Shown here: in pieces, positions 26,001 through 33,247 of the stretch
How positions within the stretch are numbered: the first letter of the stretch is position 1
How the letters are laid out: every line of letters begins with the position of its first letter
Source of the DNA: UBA940 sp031547885
GTDB lineage: Bacteria > Bacteroidota > Bacteroidia > Bacteroidales > Rikenellaceae
Length of the DNA stretch: 55,580 nt
Assembly: GCA_031547885.1 (NCBI GenBank)
Contig: JAVBRO010000004.1
Span: 1-55,580 of the forward strand
Direction: 5' to 3'
Translations under genes and position numbers: made by a program
Notes under the pieces: model-generated
Told to the model about the DNA's origin: nothing
Seen by the model: the letters and a program-made list of their open reading frames with translations, nothing else
The model's database searches: none

Positions 26001-26221
26001 GTGCGCAGTTCCTCCTCCATTACAGCGGTCACCTCCAACTCGACCTCGTGGGCCGAGGCGCCCGGATAAGGCGTGACGATCATCGCCTGCTTGATGGCGA
26101 TGAGTGGGTCTTCCAGCTTGGGCATCTTGACGTAGGCGTAGATGCCGCCGGCCACGATGGCCACAATAAGGGTCCAGAAGAGGATTTTCCGCTTCAGGAA
26201 AAATTCGGTCAGCCAGGTCAT
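23084..26221 (-). CDS. RND efflux pump, AcrB/HAE family
   Basis: A 1045-residue inner-membrane transporter with twelve TM helices in two homologous halves and two large periplasmic loops each. Typical are the N-terminus FFLKRKILFWTLIVAIVAGGIYAYVKMPKLEDP, the TM4 region GMLVDNAVVIMDGILIDRAKG and TFMSLIGLFGLVGMMIKNEIVLIDEI in the second half. In TM4 the pattern is Asp-Asn rather than the Asp-Asp of AcrB, which I recall as common in Bacteroidetes homologues. Its start overlaps the stop of the adaptor gene by ATGA. With the adaptor and TolC genes it forms a complete tripartite drug or metabolite export system. Confidence 0.94.
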   Translation of the reverse strand: MTWLTEFFLKRKILFWTLIVAIVAGGIYAYVKMPKLEDPLIAIKQAMIVTPYPGASAHEVELEVTAVMEEELRTINKVLDIQSTSSDNVSMIMLSLELTVPDREVEQYWDMLRRKVQIAAERLPSGAMSPIVMDDISDVYGMFYALVGEDYTHAELEKYAKYIKDQLLEVQGVRRVQIFGAWEECIDITIPQEQIARTGIIPTQIMMAVDGQNQPVMTGSYTTGDQKIRLAVDGKLTGVESIRDIILQTPSGEQVRLGDVAQVERTYADPQTFGFWVDAKPALTISVSMEPDVVVTEVGKRVDAKLAGLDHRLPVGMTYTKVFSQPDRVSSSIADFILNLIESVIIVILVIVVAMGFRSGLNVGAGLIFTVLGTFVVMYAMGGTLQRISLGAFIVAMGMLVDNAVVIMDGILIDRAKGLPPRETLTGIVRRTAIPLLGATMIAIIAFLPVYMSDDTAGEYAGDMFLVFGISLLISWVLALVQVPFFSMIMLPARENKIAQVTETGEIDSPLRRFMRRALTFFMRRRITTLVVSIVVLLACGLGALKVKNLFFPDFEYNQLYVEYTLPPQTGPERVKQDLEEISEKLLMYDEVDQVAASQGSSPPRYCLVRAFASGGDNYGELLITFPNYRVSGRMRAVIERQLREEYPDAYVRVRKYNFSIATSHRIEVMFTGPDPAVLRDLSRRAEDIMRGAAEVDAYSVTNDWNAPGKTLHARYAEQAGKRAGISRGDVGKAMMAATDGLPIGMFYDGDKTLYVNMKVRNSDGTRIMGLEDIPVWSMIPNVKLDESEMALLATGGKKMDEAIDEMFRTVPLSQVTDGLALEDDETVVHRYDGHRAIKAQCEPVPESTLAAAKREIKKAVESIELPDGYTRQWLGEQKVQGEAMANVMSYYPAVGIFILLILLLLFNSIKKVLLTVLCIPFMFVGIVPVLLATGTPFTFMSLIGLFGLVGMMIKNEIVLIDEITHRTRQGMEPYEAVVSSTINRTRPVLMASLTTIVGMAPLIFDPMYSSLAITAMSGLTMGTVTTLILLPIFYSLLFKIKTKA

Positions 26222-27297
26222 AGCAGCCCTCCTATGTTGGTTTCAGACTGCGATATGACATTGACTTTCTCTCCTTCCTGCAGGTACTGCACTCCGGCCG
26301 AGACCACGCGGTCGGCGGGCGTCACGCCTGTTACGATTATGCTTCCGCTGTCGTCGAGGCCACTTACCGCAACCTCTTTTTTATGGACTGCGGATTCGCT
26401 CCCGGACACGATCCAGATGTAGTGTTTGCCGTTCTCTGCAAAGACGCTGTTCACCGGCAGGGTGCAGGCATCCGATGCCGCATCTTTCTGCCGCAGTTCT
26501 ATGGCAACCTCGACGTTCATGCCTGCCGAAAGCGGCGTACGCGAGGCTCCGGCGATGGTCAACTGCATCTTGTAGAGTTGGCTTCCGCTCGATTTATGGC
26601 TTATGGAGAGGAGTTTCAGGGGGAATTGCTCTCCGGGCAGCAGATTGGCGCGGCAGCTCACCGTCCCGAAATCGCCGCGCTGCATATAAAGGTCGGCCGG
26701 CAGGTCGGTCTCGACCACAAGGCTGCTGGTGTCTAGAAGCGTGAAAACGGGCCTTCCGGCATCCACCATTTCGCTTTCGCGGAAATTGACCGACTGTATG
26801 TAACCCGACGCCGGAGACCTCAGCGAAGTGTATTCGACCTGCCTGCGGTTTCCTTCCAACTGAACGCCCATAGCTTCGAGGCCGGCCGCGGCTTTTTCGT
26901 AGTCGTTGCCCGGGATGCCGTTGCGCTTGTACAGCTCTTCAAGGCGCTCGACTTCGGTTTTAAGTTGATTGTACTGTATCTCTGTCGCCGAAAGCTGCAG
27001 GCGGTAATCCTTGTCGTCGATCTTTGCCAGCATCTGCCCTTCGCGCACGTAATCGCCCGCCCTGACATAGATGCGCTGGATCTGCCCCTGCGCCTTGAAG
27101 CCGAGGTTGACGGTCTGGTTCTCTTTCACGATCCCCGGCAGGCTCCGTTCGGCGGTCGCCCCCATGCTCACCGGAACGGCGGTTTTCACACTTCGGACAA
27201 ACGCCCCGCCGCGGTTCTGCTTACACGACACGCACAAGGCCAGAGCCGCGATGCACAAAATTTTCACACTTTTCATCGGATAGTATTTAGTTTTCAT
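26218..27297 (-). CDS. RND periplasmic adaptor lipoprotein
   Basis: A membrane fusion protein of about 359 residues, anchored by a lipobox Cys (LALCVSCKQN). It has a biotinyl-lipoyl-like domain (VNLGFKAQGQIQRIYVRAGDYVREGQMLAKID), a helical hairpin (YNQLKTEVERLEELYKRNGIPGNDYEKAAAGLEA) and beta-barrel domains ending with YLQEGEKVN. It links the pump to TolC. Starts at 27297 or 27276 are both possible; the second gives the cleaner signal peptide. A start at 27333 is unlikely because a -7-like CAAAGATC lies at 27331. The gene is divergent from an AraC regulator. Confidence 0.9.
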   Translation of the reverse strand: MKTKYYPMKSVKILCIAALALCVSCKQNRGGAFVRSVKTAVPVSMGATAERSLPGIVKENQTVNLGFKAQGQIQRIYVRAGDYVREGQMLAKIDDKDYRLQLSATEIQYNQLKTEVERLEELYKRNGIPGNDYEKAAAGLEAMGVQLEGNRRQVEYTSLRSPASGYIQSVNFRESEMVDAGRPVFTLLDTSSLVVETDLPADLYMQRGDFGTVSCRANLLPGEQFPLKLLSISHKSSGSQLYKMQLTIAGASRTPLSAGMNVEVAIELRQKDAASDACTLPVNSVFAENGKHYIWIVSGSESAVHKKEVAVSGLDDSGSIIVTGVTPADRVVSAGVQYLQEGEKVNVISQSETNIGGLL

Positions 27298-27427
27298 AAT
27301 CAATTCGTTGCAGGGCCGGAATTTCCCACGCAAAGATCATAACGTCCGGGATATATTTAGGAACCAAAAAGGATGAAAAATTGTTCCAAAAGTCGAAAGT
27401 GTTGTGTTTTTGTGGAAAAATATATGC

Positions 27428-27435
27428 TATTTTTG
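27428..27435 (+). promoter_or_regulatory. -7 promoter element of the efflux-linked AraC gene
   Basis: TATTTTTG matches TAnnTTTG, 20 bases before the ATG at 27455, and excludes an in-frame ATG at 27404. Confidence 0.55.
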
Positions 27436-27454
27436 CGCAAAATCAACGACAGCC

Positions 27455-28351
27455 ATGGAAAACAAAATATTGAAGGTCGGTTTCAACATGATGCGCGAAG
27501 TGTTCGAAGAATACACGCTAGGGGACGAGTTCATGCTCTTCGACAACCTGATGGAGAAGATAAATCCGGACGGAAATATGGACGCGACACACTACGATTT
27601 TCCCATCAAACTGGACGTTACGATAATCGTCGTATGCACCGAGGGTCTGTGCCGAGTGAAAGCCGGAGTGGACGAGATCGCGATAACCAGGGGAAGGGTC
27701 GGCGTTTTCCTGTCGGGCCAGATATTCCAGTTGCTGGAGATGACGCCGGACTTCAAAGGGATGTTCCTCGTCAACAAAAATACAGACCCCACGGACAATG
27801 TCATCGAAGCGATGTCCATCCACAGGGCTCTGATCCGGCAGCAGTACCTGGAATTCCCGGAAAGTTTCCTGTCGGAGTTCGTCACCATATACAACCTTAT
27901 AAAAGCAAAGATCAGGGAGGAAGACAACAGTTACCGCGCCCATATCGTTCGGAATTACGGCGAAATACTGTTCTACAACATCTGCAACATATATATGCGG
28001 CAGGAAAACGTGAGGACCCGCAGGGAGAGGTCGCGCCGCGAGGAGATATTCGAGGCTTTCATCCGTGAAGTCGCCCAGAATTACCGCACCGAACATGCGA
28101 TGGGTTTCTACGCTGACAGGCTCTGCCTCACACCGAAATACCTTTCGTCCGTGGTGGCCGGGGCGAGCGGCAAATCGGCGGCGGAGTGGATCGACGACTA
28201 CCTGGTCCTCGAAGCCAAGGCGCTGCTCAAGGCGGGCAACCGCACCATCCAGCAGGTGGGCGACGAACTGAACTTCTCGAACCAGTCGCATTTCGGCCGA
28301 TTCTTCAAACGCTGCACGGGGATGTCCCCGAAGGAGTACCGGAAAATGTAA
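27455..28351 (+). CDS. AraC-family regulator, divergent from the efflux operon
   Basis: A 298-residue regulator with an N-terminal cupin-like sensing region and a C-terminal AraC domain (AMGFYADRLCLTPKYLSSVVAGASGKSAAEWIDDYLV; second helix-turn-helix IQQVGDELNFSNQSHFGRFFKRCTGMSPKEYRKM). Divergent arrangement with the RND adaptor suggests it controls the pump. It resembles the AraC protein at 19344-20213 in both helix-turn-helix motifs, so the two probably arose by duplication. It lies 81 bases before the Ada-type gene, which has its own promoter. Confidence 0.88.
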   Translation: MENKILKVGFNMMREVFEEYTLGDEFMLFDNLMEKINPDGNMDATHYDFPIKLDVTIIVVCTEGLCRVKAGVDEIAITRGRVGVFLSGQIFQLLEMTPDFKGMFLVNKNTDPTDNVIEAMSIHRALIRQQYLEFPESFLSEFVTIYNLIKAKIREEDNSYRAHIVRNYGEILFYNICNIYMRQENVRTRRERSRREEIFEAFIREVAQNYRTEHAMGFYADRLCLTPKYLSSVVAGASGKSAAEWIDDYLVLEAKALLKAGNRTIQQVGDELNFSNQSHFGRFFKRCTGMSPKEYRKM

Positions 28352-28379
28352 AACAGGAACGAGGTTGTCAGTTTTTCGG

Positions 28380-28410
28380 TTGCACGAATGCGAACAGAAT
28401 CTTAGCTTTG
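28380..28410 (+). promoter_or_regulatory. Promoter of the Ada-type gene
   Basis: TTG (28380-28382) and TAGCTTTG (28403-28410) are separated by 20 bases, matching the Bacteroidetes -33/-7 layout. They lie 22 bases before the ATG. Confidence 0.7.
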
Positions 28411-28432
28411 CAGTGAATCATTCGGAAATATC

Positions 28433-29488
28433 ATGGAATCTGAAAGGGATATATTCTACAAAGCGCTTATCGAAAGGGACAGCTCGTTCGAAGGGGTGTT
28501 CTTCGTCGGGGTGAAAACGACCGGGATATTCTGCCGTCCAACCTGCCCGGCGAAACCCAAGCTCGAGAACTGCGAGTTTTTCCGTTCGGCGGGCGAGGCG
28601 ATGCAGAACGGTTACAGGCCGTGCAAGGTGTGCCGTCCATTGGAAAAAATAGGGAATCCGCCCCCGGGCATCAAGCGGCTGCTTCAATATATGGAAGACA
28701 ACCCCTCTGTCAAAATAACGGATACCGGACTAAATGATATGGGACTGGAACCCAGCCAGGTCCGCCGGTGGTTCCTGAAGAATTACAAGCAGACGTTCCA
28801 CGCCTACCAGCGGATGCACAGGGCGAACAGCGCTTTCCAGCGCGTCCGGTCCGACCAGAGCGTGACAGATGCCGCCAATGATTCGGGCTACGACTCGCTG
28901 AGCGGATTCAACAGCATGTTCAAAAATATAATAGGCGCTTCGCCGCAGAAAAGCCGCGGCAAACGCATCGTCAATATCACCCGCATCGAAACAGATCTCG
29001 GGCTGATGATCGCCGGTGCGACCGACAAGGGCGTCTGCATGTTCGAGTTCGCCGACTACAAACATATCGACCTGGAATTAAGGCAACTGGAGGCGGAGTT
29101 CAAGGCCCCGCTCGTGGATGGAGACAATCCTCATTTCGCCGCGCTCAGAGAGCAATTGGATCAATATTTCAAAGGCGAGCGGCGCGAATTCGATATTCCG
29201 CTGGACCTGGCCGGCACGGAGTTCCAGAAACAGGTGTGGCTCGCCCTGCTGAAAATTCCCTATGGCTGTACTACGACCTATGCGAAACAGGCCGGGCTGA
29301 TAGGAAAACCCTCGGCGGTGAGGGCCGTCGCCAATGCCAACGGGAAAAACAAGATATCCATCATACTGCCCTGCCACCGGGTCATAGGGGCCGACGGCAC
29401 CCTGACGGGTTACGGCGGCGGCATCTGGCGGAAGAAAAAACTGCTCGAAATGGAGCAGGGTGTGAAGACGCTGGATTTATATGACTGA
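28433..29488 (+). CDS. ada: Ada-type bifunctional DNA methyl repair protein and regulator
   Basis: A 351-residue protein with three domains. An AdaA zinc domain has Cys34, 38, 64 and 67 (GIFCRPTC ... YRPCKVC); Cys34 would accept methyl groups from DNA phosphotriesters. A central AraC-type helix-turn-helix (VTDAANDSGYDSLSGFNSMFKNIIGASPQKSR) follows. The C-terminal O6-methylguanine methyltransferase has the active-site PCHRV with Cys314. The arrangement equals E. coli Ada (354 aa), so it should sense alkylation and induce the adaptive response. No alkA or alkB gene is next to it. Confidence 0.95.
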   Translation: MESERDIFYKALIERDSSFEGVFFVGVKTTGIFCRPTCPAKPKLENCEFFRSAGEAMQNGYRPCKVCRPLEKIGNPPPGIKRLLQYMEDNPSVKITDTGLNDMGLEPSQVRRWFLKNYKQTFHAYQRMHRANSAFQRVRSDQSVTDAANDSGYDSLSGFNSMFKNIIGASPQKSRGKRIVNITRIETDLGLMIAGATDKGVCMFEFADYKHIDLELRQLEAEFKAPLVDGDNPHFAALREQLDQYFKGERREFDIPLDLAGTEFQKQVWLALLKIPYGCTTTYAKQAGLIGKPSAVRAVANANGKNKISIILPCHRVIGADGTLTGYGGGIWRKKKLLEMEQGVKTLDLYD

Positions 29489-29535
29489 TTCGCCGATTGA
29501 CAAAATGTTTATTGTTCCAGCTATTTGTTACAACC

Positions 29536-29551
29536 CTGCATTTTAATGCAG
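29536..29551 (+). terminator. Hairpin after the Ada-type gene
   Basis: CTGCATT-TT-AATGCAG is a short perfect inverted repeat; a T-rich stretch follows about ten bases later. It is a possible terminator. Confidence 0.35.
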
Positions 29552-29584
29552 CTACTTTAGTTTTTATAAATTTTGGCGGCGGTA

Positions 29585-29672
29585 TGTCATCCTGAGCGTA
29601 GTCGAAGGATCTGATTGCGCCGGGCTTTGCTCGATCAGATTCCTCGTCTCCTGCGGCTTCCCTCGGAATGAC
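29585..29672. repeat. Dispersed hairpin repeat, short form, copy 4
   Basis: TGTCATCCTGAGCG at the left and CCTCGGAATGAC at the right bound an 88-bp element. Its inner GGATCTGAT and ATCAGATTCCTCG arms pair. It appears to be a shortened relative of the 170-185 bp copies elsewhere in the window. Confidence 0.75.
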
Positions 29673-29694
29673 GGCTTCAATCGCGCCATACGGG

Positions 29695-30630
29695 TTATAC
29701 CCAATCCTCACTCAGAACCTCACCGGAGACCGAAAGCACGACGACTTTGACCGGCACGTTCCGCTGCGCTTTTTCGCGCGCCAACTGTGCGATCCGCACC
29801 AGTCCGCCGCAGCAGGGGACCTCCATTATCAGCACGGTAAGCGTGTTTATCTTCGCCTCGTCGATCATTTCAGCGAGCTTATCGACATATATCTGCGTGT
29901 TGCTGTCGAGTTTCGGGCAGGCGATGGCGAGCATTTTACCCCGCAGGAACCGGCTGTGGAACTCGCCGCTGGCAAAGGCCGTGCAGTCGGCGGCCAGCAG
30001 CAGGTCGGCGCCTTTGAAGAACCCGGCCTGCGGATTTACCAAATGCAGCTGCACCGGGAACTGGCGAAGTTCCGACGATTGTGAGAACTGCGGAGCAAAG
30101 CCTCCGGCGGGCGCGGCGGCAAAACCTCCCGGCTGCGGTCTGCTTATCTCACGCGCCATCGAACCCGGGCATCCGCATGCGAGCGGTTTGGGTTCCGGCG
30201 CTTCTGTCTGACGGGATTGGGCAGCTGATTCCGGGGCATGACGTATATTACCGCTGCGGTCGAGCCCTATTTTCGAGAGGTCGATGCTGTCGACGCCGTG
30301 TTCTTCGAGCCATGCCGCACCCTCGCGTACCCACTCCATCTCGTTGTGCTCTTTCAGGTGCCTGAGGTGGGCCAGCACGACCGCTTCACCCTTCGGGACC
30401 AGCCGTTCCATCACAGCCGCCTCGTCGTAAGGCGCGGCTTCGCGCTCCTCGAACGAAATGGCACCCACCGGGCATTCGCCGATACACGCGCCGAGGCCGT
30501 CGCAGTAAAGGTCGCTTATCATAACGGCCTTGCCGTCTATCAGTTGAAGCGCCCCCTCGTGGCATCCGGTGACACACGCCCCGCAGCCGTTGCACAGGCC
30601 TTCGTCTATTTTTATGACAGTTCTTTTCAT
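29695..30630 (-). CDS. Ferredoxin-like Fe-S protein under Crp/Fnr control
   Basis: A 311-residue cytosolic protein. The N-terminal domain has one full cluster motif CNGCGACVTGC and a second with a gap, CDGLGACIGEC, where Leu replaces the second Cys. The middle is Pro/Gln/Ala-rich with a CGCPG motif. The C-terminal half contains AIACPKLD and VPCCGGL, further Cys candidates for metal or substrate. I recall similar proteins in anaerobes beside Crp/Fnr regulators, thought to be redox proteins of unknown substrate. The divergent Crp-type gene and a palindrome near position -41 of its promoter indicate regulation by oxygen or nitrosative stress. Confidence 0.8.
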   Translation of the reverse strand: MKRTVIKIDEGLCNGCGACVTGCHEGALQLIDGKAVMISDLYCDGLGACIGECPVGAISFEEREAAPYDEAAVMERLVPKGEAVVLAHLRHLKEHNEMEWVREGAAWLEEHGVDSIDLSKIGLDRSGNIRHAPESAAQSRQTEAPEPKPLACGCPGSMAREISRPQPGGFAAAPAGGFAPQFSQSSELRQFPVQLHLVNPQAGFFKGADLLLAADCTAFASGEFHSRFLRGKMLAIACPKLDSNTQIYVDKLAEMIDEAKINTLTVLIMEVPCCGGLVRIAQLAREKAQRNVPVKVVVLSVSGEVLSEDWV

Positions 30631-30653
30631 AGCAATGTCTCTTTTATGTACCG

Positions 30654-30725
30654 CAAAATTACAGCAGGGACAGGCAAAAACACGTCACAAATGTTACACT
30701 TTGCAAAAAAAAAATCATAACTTTG
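30654..30725. promoter_or_regulatory. Divergent promoters with a Crp/Fnr-type operator
   Basis: The imperfect palindrome GTCAC-AAAT-GTTAC (30684-30697) lies midway between two -7 elements: TAATTTTG for the minus-strand Fe-S gene (30661-30654) and TAACTTTG for the plus-strand regulator (30718-30725). Its centre is about 40 bases from each expected start, a typical class II activator position. Confidence 0.65.
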
Positions 30726-30743
30726 CCTGAAACCGCTCCCAAA

Positions 30744-31415
30744 ATGAATCTTGCCGCCCTGCTTAAAATACCGCTGTTCCGTTCGCTGACGGAACCGGAA
30801 CTCGAAAGGATTTTCGCAGAGCTGAAGATCACCGAAACGCGCTTCCGGAAAGGAGAGATACTGGCCATGCAGGACGAGCCGGTGACGCGGCTGATAATCC
30901 TGCTGACCGGCAGCGTTAAAGGCGAGATGACCGATCCGTCCGGGAAGGTTGCGAAGGTCGAGGATATCCATGCGCCAAGTCCGCTGGCGATCCTCTTCCT
31001 GTTCGGCCACGACAACCGCTTTCCTGTACAAGCCACGGCGCTGGGGAACGGGACGGCCGTCATCATTCCGAGACAGTCGGTACTCAGGATGCTCTCGATG
31101 AACGAGATCCTGCTGAAGAATTATCTGGATATTTCGGCCGATTTTGCCGCCCGGCTGAGCCGCAAACTCAACCTGATGTCTTTCCGGACCATCCGGCAGA
31201 AAGTCGCCGCATACCTGCTCGAGCTCTCTGAAAAACAGGACTCTTACACGGTAACGCTCGACAGGTCGAAGAGCGCGCTGGCTGAATATTTCGGTGTGGC
31301 GCGCCCGTCTCTCGAACGCGAGATTACCCGGATGCATGAAGACGGACTGATCTTCTCGCAGCAAAAGCGCATTACGATCCGGGGCAAGCAGGCGCTGATG
31401 CGGCTGACGAACTAA
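30744..31415 (+). CDS. Crp/Fnr-family transcriptional regulator
   Basis: A 223-residue regulator with an N-terminal cyclic-nucleotide-binding-like beta roll (LFRSLTEPELERIFAELKITETRFRKGEILAMQDEPVTRLIILLTGSVKGEM), a long dimer helix and a winged helix (LDRSKSALAEYFGVARPSLEREITRMHEDGLI). No Fnr-type N-terminal Cys cluster is present, so it probably does not bind Fe-S and may sense haem-NO, redox or a metabolite. The ATG at 30744 is preferred over one at 30723 because the -7 element TAACTTTG (30718-30725) overlaps the latter. Confidence 0.9.
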   Translation: MNLAALLKIPLFRSLTEPELERIFAELKITETRFRKGEILAMQDEPVTRLIILLTGSVKGEMTDPSGKVAKVEDIHAPSPLAILFLFGHDNRFPVQATALGNGTAVIIPRQSVLRMLSMNEILLKNYLDISADFAARLSRKLNLMSFRTIRQKVAAYLLELSEKQDSYTVTLDRSKSALAEYFGVARPSLEREITRMHEDGLIFSQQKRITIRGKQALMRLTN

Positions 31416-31421
31416 AAATAA

Positions 31422-31452
31422 GAACGGCGGCATCCGAAAGATGCCGCCGTTC
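31422..31452 (+). terminator. Strong hairpin after the Crp/Fnr gene
   Basis: GAACGGCGGCATC and GATGCCGCCGTTC form a perfect 13-bp stem with a 5-base loop, seven bases after the stop. No T run follows, so it may act through Rho or as a 3' RNA stabiliser. Confidence 0.55.
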
Positions 31453-31646
31453 GTGCAGGTGGTGGCGGAACGGCTTTGCTGTTAGCCTCGAAGTCGATGT
31501 AATACCCCCCGGCATATACTTTTTTATTCGAGTGCGCAGCCGCCGCCTACACCTATTTTTAAGTATCGCGGTTAAACACCTTAATAAGATCTTCCATATC
31601 GGGGTTATTAAGGTTTTATTATTTCATGTTTCGTCGGACACAGGCG
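31453..31646. other. Intergenic remnant region
   Basis: No intact gene is seen. On the minus strand, 31615-31562 reads NNPDMEDLIKVFNRDT and a stop, closely resembling the C-terminus (NPDMEDLTNEFKHNS) of the protein at 33906-34199. This suggests a decayed paralogue. The same stretch contains a hairpin, CCTTAATAA (31579-31587) with TTATTAAGG (31605-31613), followed by a T-rich run on the plus strand. Another open minus-strand stretch around 31490-31540 (KKVYAGGYYIDFEANSKAV) is unexplained. Confidence 0.5.
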
Positions 31647-33071
31647 CTATTCGGGAACGGCGATAATGTCCTGAGGAGAATAATAATAGGTCGAGCCGGC
31701 AGGCCTGGGGATGGTAACCCAGTTGTCGTTCAGCCAGAAGTAGATCCCCATCGACCCGTTGCTGGTCGCCGCGAGGTACGTTTTGCCGCCGGCGACGAAC
31801 ACGCTCCTGGGCAACGTCGCGGTATTGCTGGCGTTCTGGCCGAGGAACCTGCACTCATCGCCTTCCCAGTAAGCCGAATTGAATGCATTGAGGCCTGTTT
31901 CGGCACATAAAGTTGCCGCGATGTAGATATTGCCGCCGCTGGCGACGATATCCACTAAACCGCCGGACCAGATGTAGTATCCTTCCGGCGGGGTGAGCGT
32001 GCGCGGGCCGTCGGCGTCCCAGAGGACCGTATAGGCGTAACTCGTGTTGAGTACATATCTCCCCACCGCGTACACCGTGCCGTTCAGGACGGCTATCGCA
32101 CTGCATTCCGAAGATCTGGTGTCTGCGGGAACGGGGAGCAGGGTGTGCTGCGAGTCTTTCCAATAGCAGCCCCGGGTGCGGTTCGGGTCGGATTTCAGCC
32201 TGGCCTCGCCGCCGATATAGACCGAGCCGCCGGACAGGACCATGTTTTTGGATTGCGACAAGGAATAATCCTCGTGTAGCGGCAGGAGCGAGGGCGTCCC
32301 GTCCACCCAATAGATGGCGCGCGACTCTTCGGCCCGCCAAAACACACCGTAGTAGCCGCTGGCGTGAACCTTTCCGCCTGAAACGACGATCGCGTTGCAG
32401 TACGCGTTCTGGGTGCTGCCCACGCCGGACGGCAGGGGCAGGGTCACGAACGTGTTATTCTTCCAGTAACCGGGGATGGCTTTGCCGTTTGTGTCTGTGT
32501 AATTCCCCGCGATGTAAATATCCCCGCCGGAGACGGTCATTTGCGATGCCCAGCAGGAGACGGCGCCCGCAGGCATCGGCAGGTCGGTCACCGTCGCGTC
32601 CCCCTGTTTCCACGTCCATGCATAGTACTTGTAATCGGCGTCGTAGTAACTTCCGCAGGCCCAGGCCGTATAGGAGCTCGGGGCGGGCCGCTGGGTCACG
32701 GCGATCGTTGCGGCCGCACCGCCGGCGGTGACGGTGACGGTGGCCGGTGCGGGAGATTCTGCCGCCGCGTTTTCCGTGGCGTAGAGAGTGAAGCCGCTGC
32801 CGTCGGTGGTCTTCACCGCCTGGCACCATGTGGCGGTCGAGGGAGTGACGGCCACCTGCCAGTCGGACTGGTCGGTGGTCACCGTAAAGACGGGAGTGAC
32901 GGATGTGGCGCCATTAAAGGCTTGTTGCCCGTCGTACGAGAATTCGACGGCCGTGATGTCCGGGCTGATGGAAAGGGTCGCGGCGGGTTCGGGATCGTCG
33001 CCGCCCTTGCCGCACGAGGTGCAGATGGCGGCTGCCGCGAGGGCGAGGGCTAAAAAGCGAAATTTTTTCAT
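31647..33071 (-). CDS. Lipoprotein with BACON-like domain and repeat region
   Basis: A 474-residue lipoprotein (lipobox Cys20, AICTSCGKGGDDPEP). Residues about 30-125 form a BACON-like domain (VFTVTTDQSDWQVAVTPSTATWCQAVKTTDGSGFTLYATENAAA ... ATIAVTQ). The rest has six or so repeats of about 45-50 residues of the form SGG-x-YIAG ... YWK ... LP, such as VSGGDIYIAGNYTDTNGKAIPGYWKN and LSGGSVYIGGEARLKSD. They probably fold as a beta propeller. The start at 33071 gives the signal peptide; an ATG 19 codons earlier lies in the repeat unit upstream. It is likely surface-exposed. Confidence 0.78.
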   Translation of the reverse strand: MKKFRFLALALAAAAICTSCGKGGDDPEPAATLSISPDITAVEFSYDGQQAFNGATSVTPVFTVTTDQSDWQVAVTPSTATWCQAVKTTDGSGFTLYATENAAAESPAPATVTVTAGGAAATIAVTQRPAPSSYTAWACGSYYDADYKYYAWTWKQGDATVTDLPMPAGAVSCWASQMTVSGGDIYIAGNYTDTNGKAIPGYWKNNTFVTLPLPSGVGSTQNAYCNAIVVSGGKVHASGYYGVFWRAEESRAIYWVDGTPSLLPLHEDYSLSQSKNMVLSGGSVYIGGEARLKSDPNRTRGCYWKDSQHTLLPVPADTRSSECSAIAVLNGTVYAVGRYVLNTSYAYTVLWDADGPRTLTPPEGYYIWSGGLVDIVASGGNIYIAATLCAETGLNAFNSAYWEGDECRFLGQNASNTATLPRSVFVAGGKTYLAATSNGSMGIYFWLNDNWVTIPRPAGSTYYYSPQDIIAVPE

Positions 33072-33086
33072 GGTTTTGGTTTTATG

Positions 33087-33247
33087 GGTTCGATTATTGA
33101 CTTTGTCTTTAATCTCCTTACGGGGCATAGATCATGCAAGCATAGCTCTGCTCCCGCTTCGGATGTTGCCCTTCGGGCTTCTTCCTTCGCACCTCGGCAT
33201 CGTGAGCAAGCTCACGTGCTCTCGGTTTGGCGTCGGTTCGATTATTG
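33087..33247. repeat. 148-bp unit bounded by 13-bp direct repeats
   Basis: GGTTCGATTATTG occurs at 33087-33099 and again at 33235-33247, the second copy running through the stop codon of the upstream lipoprotein gene. Between them lie structured sequences including a perfect CGTGAGC-AA-GCTCACG palindrome (33201-33216). There is no gene. It looks like an inserted or duplicated cassette between the two lipoprotein genes. Confidence 0.6.

Noticed and set aside
23324..26422. A 1032-codon open frame on the plus strand
   Set aside because: It is antisense to the RND pump gene, rich in His, Arg and Asp in a pattern typical of the complement of a GC-rich gene, and resembles no protein family.
30723..30743. 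Upstream start for the Crp/Fnr regulator
   Set aside because: The -7 element TAACTTTG overlaps it, so the mRNA would begin downstream of this ATG.
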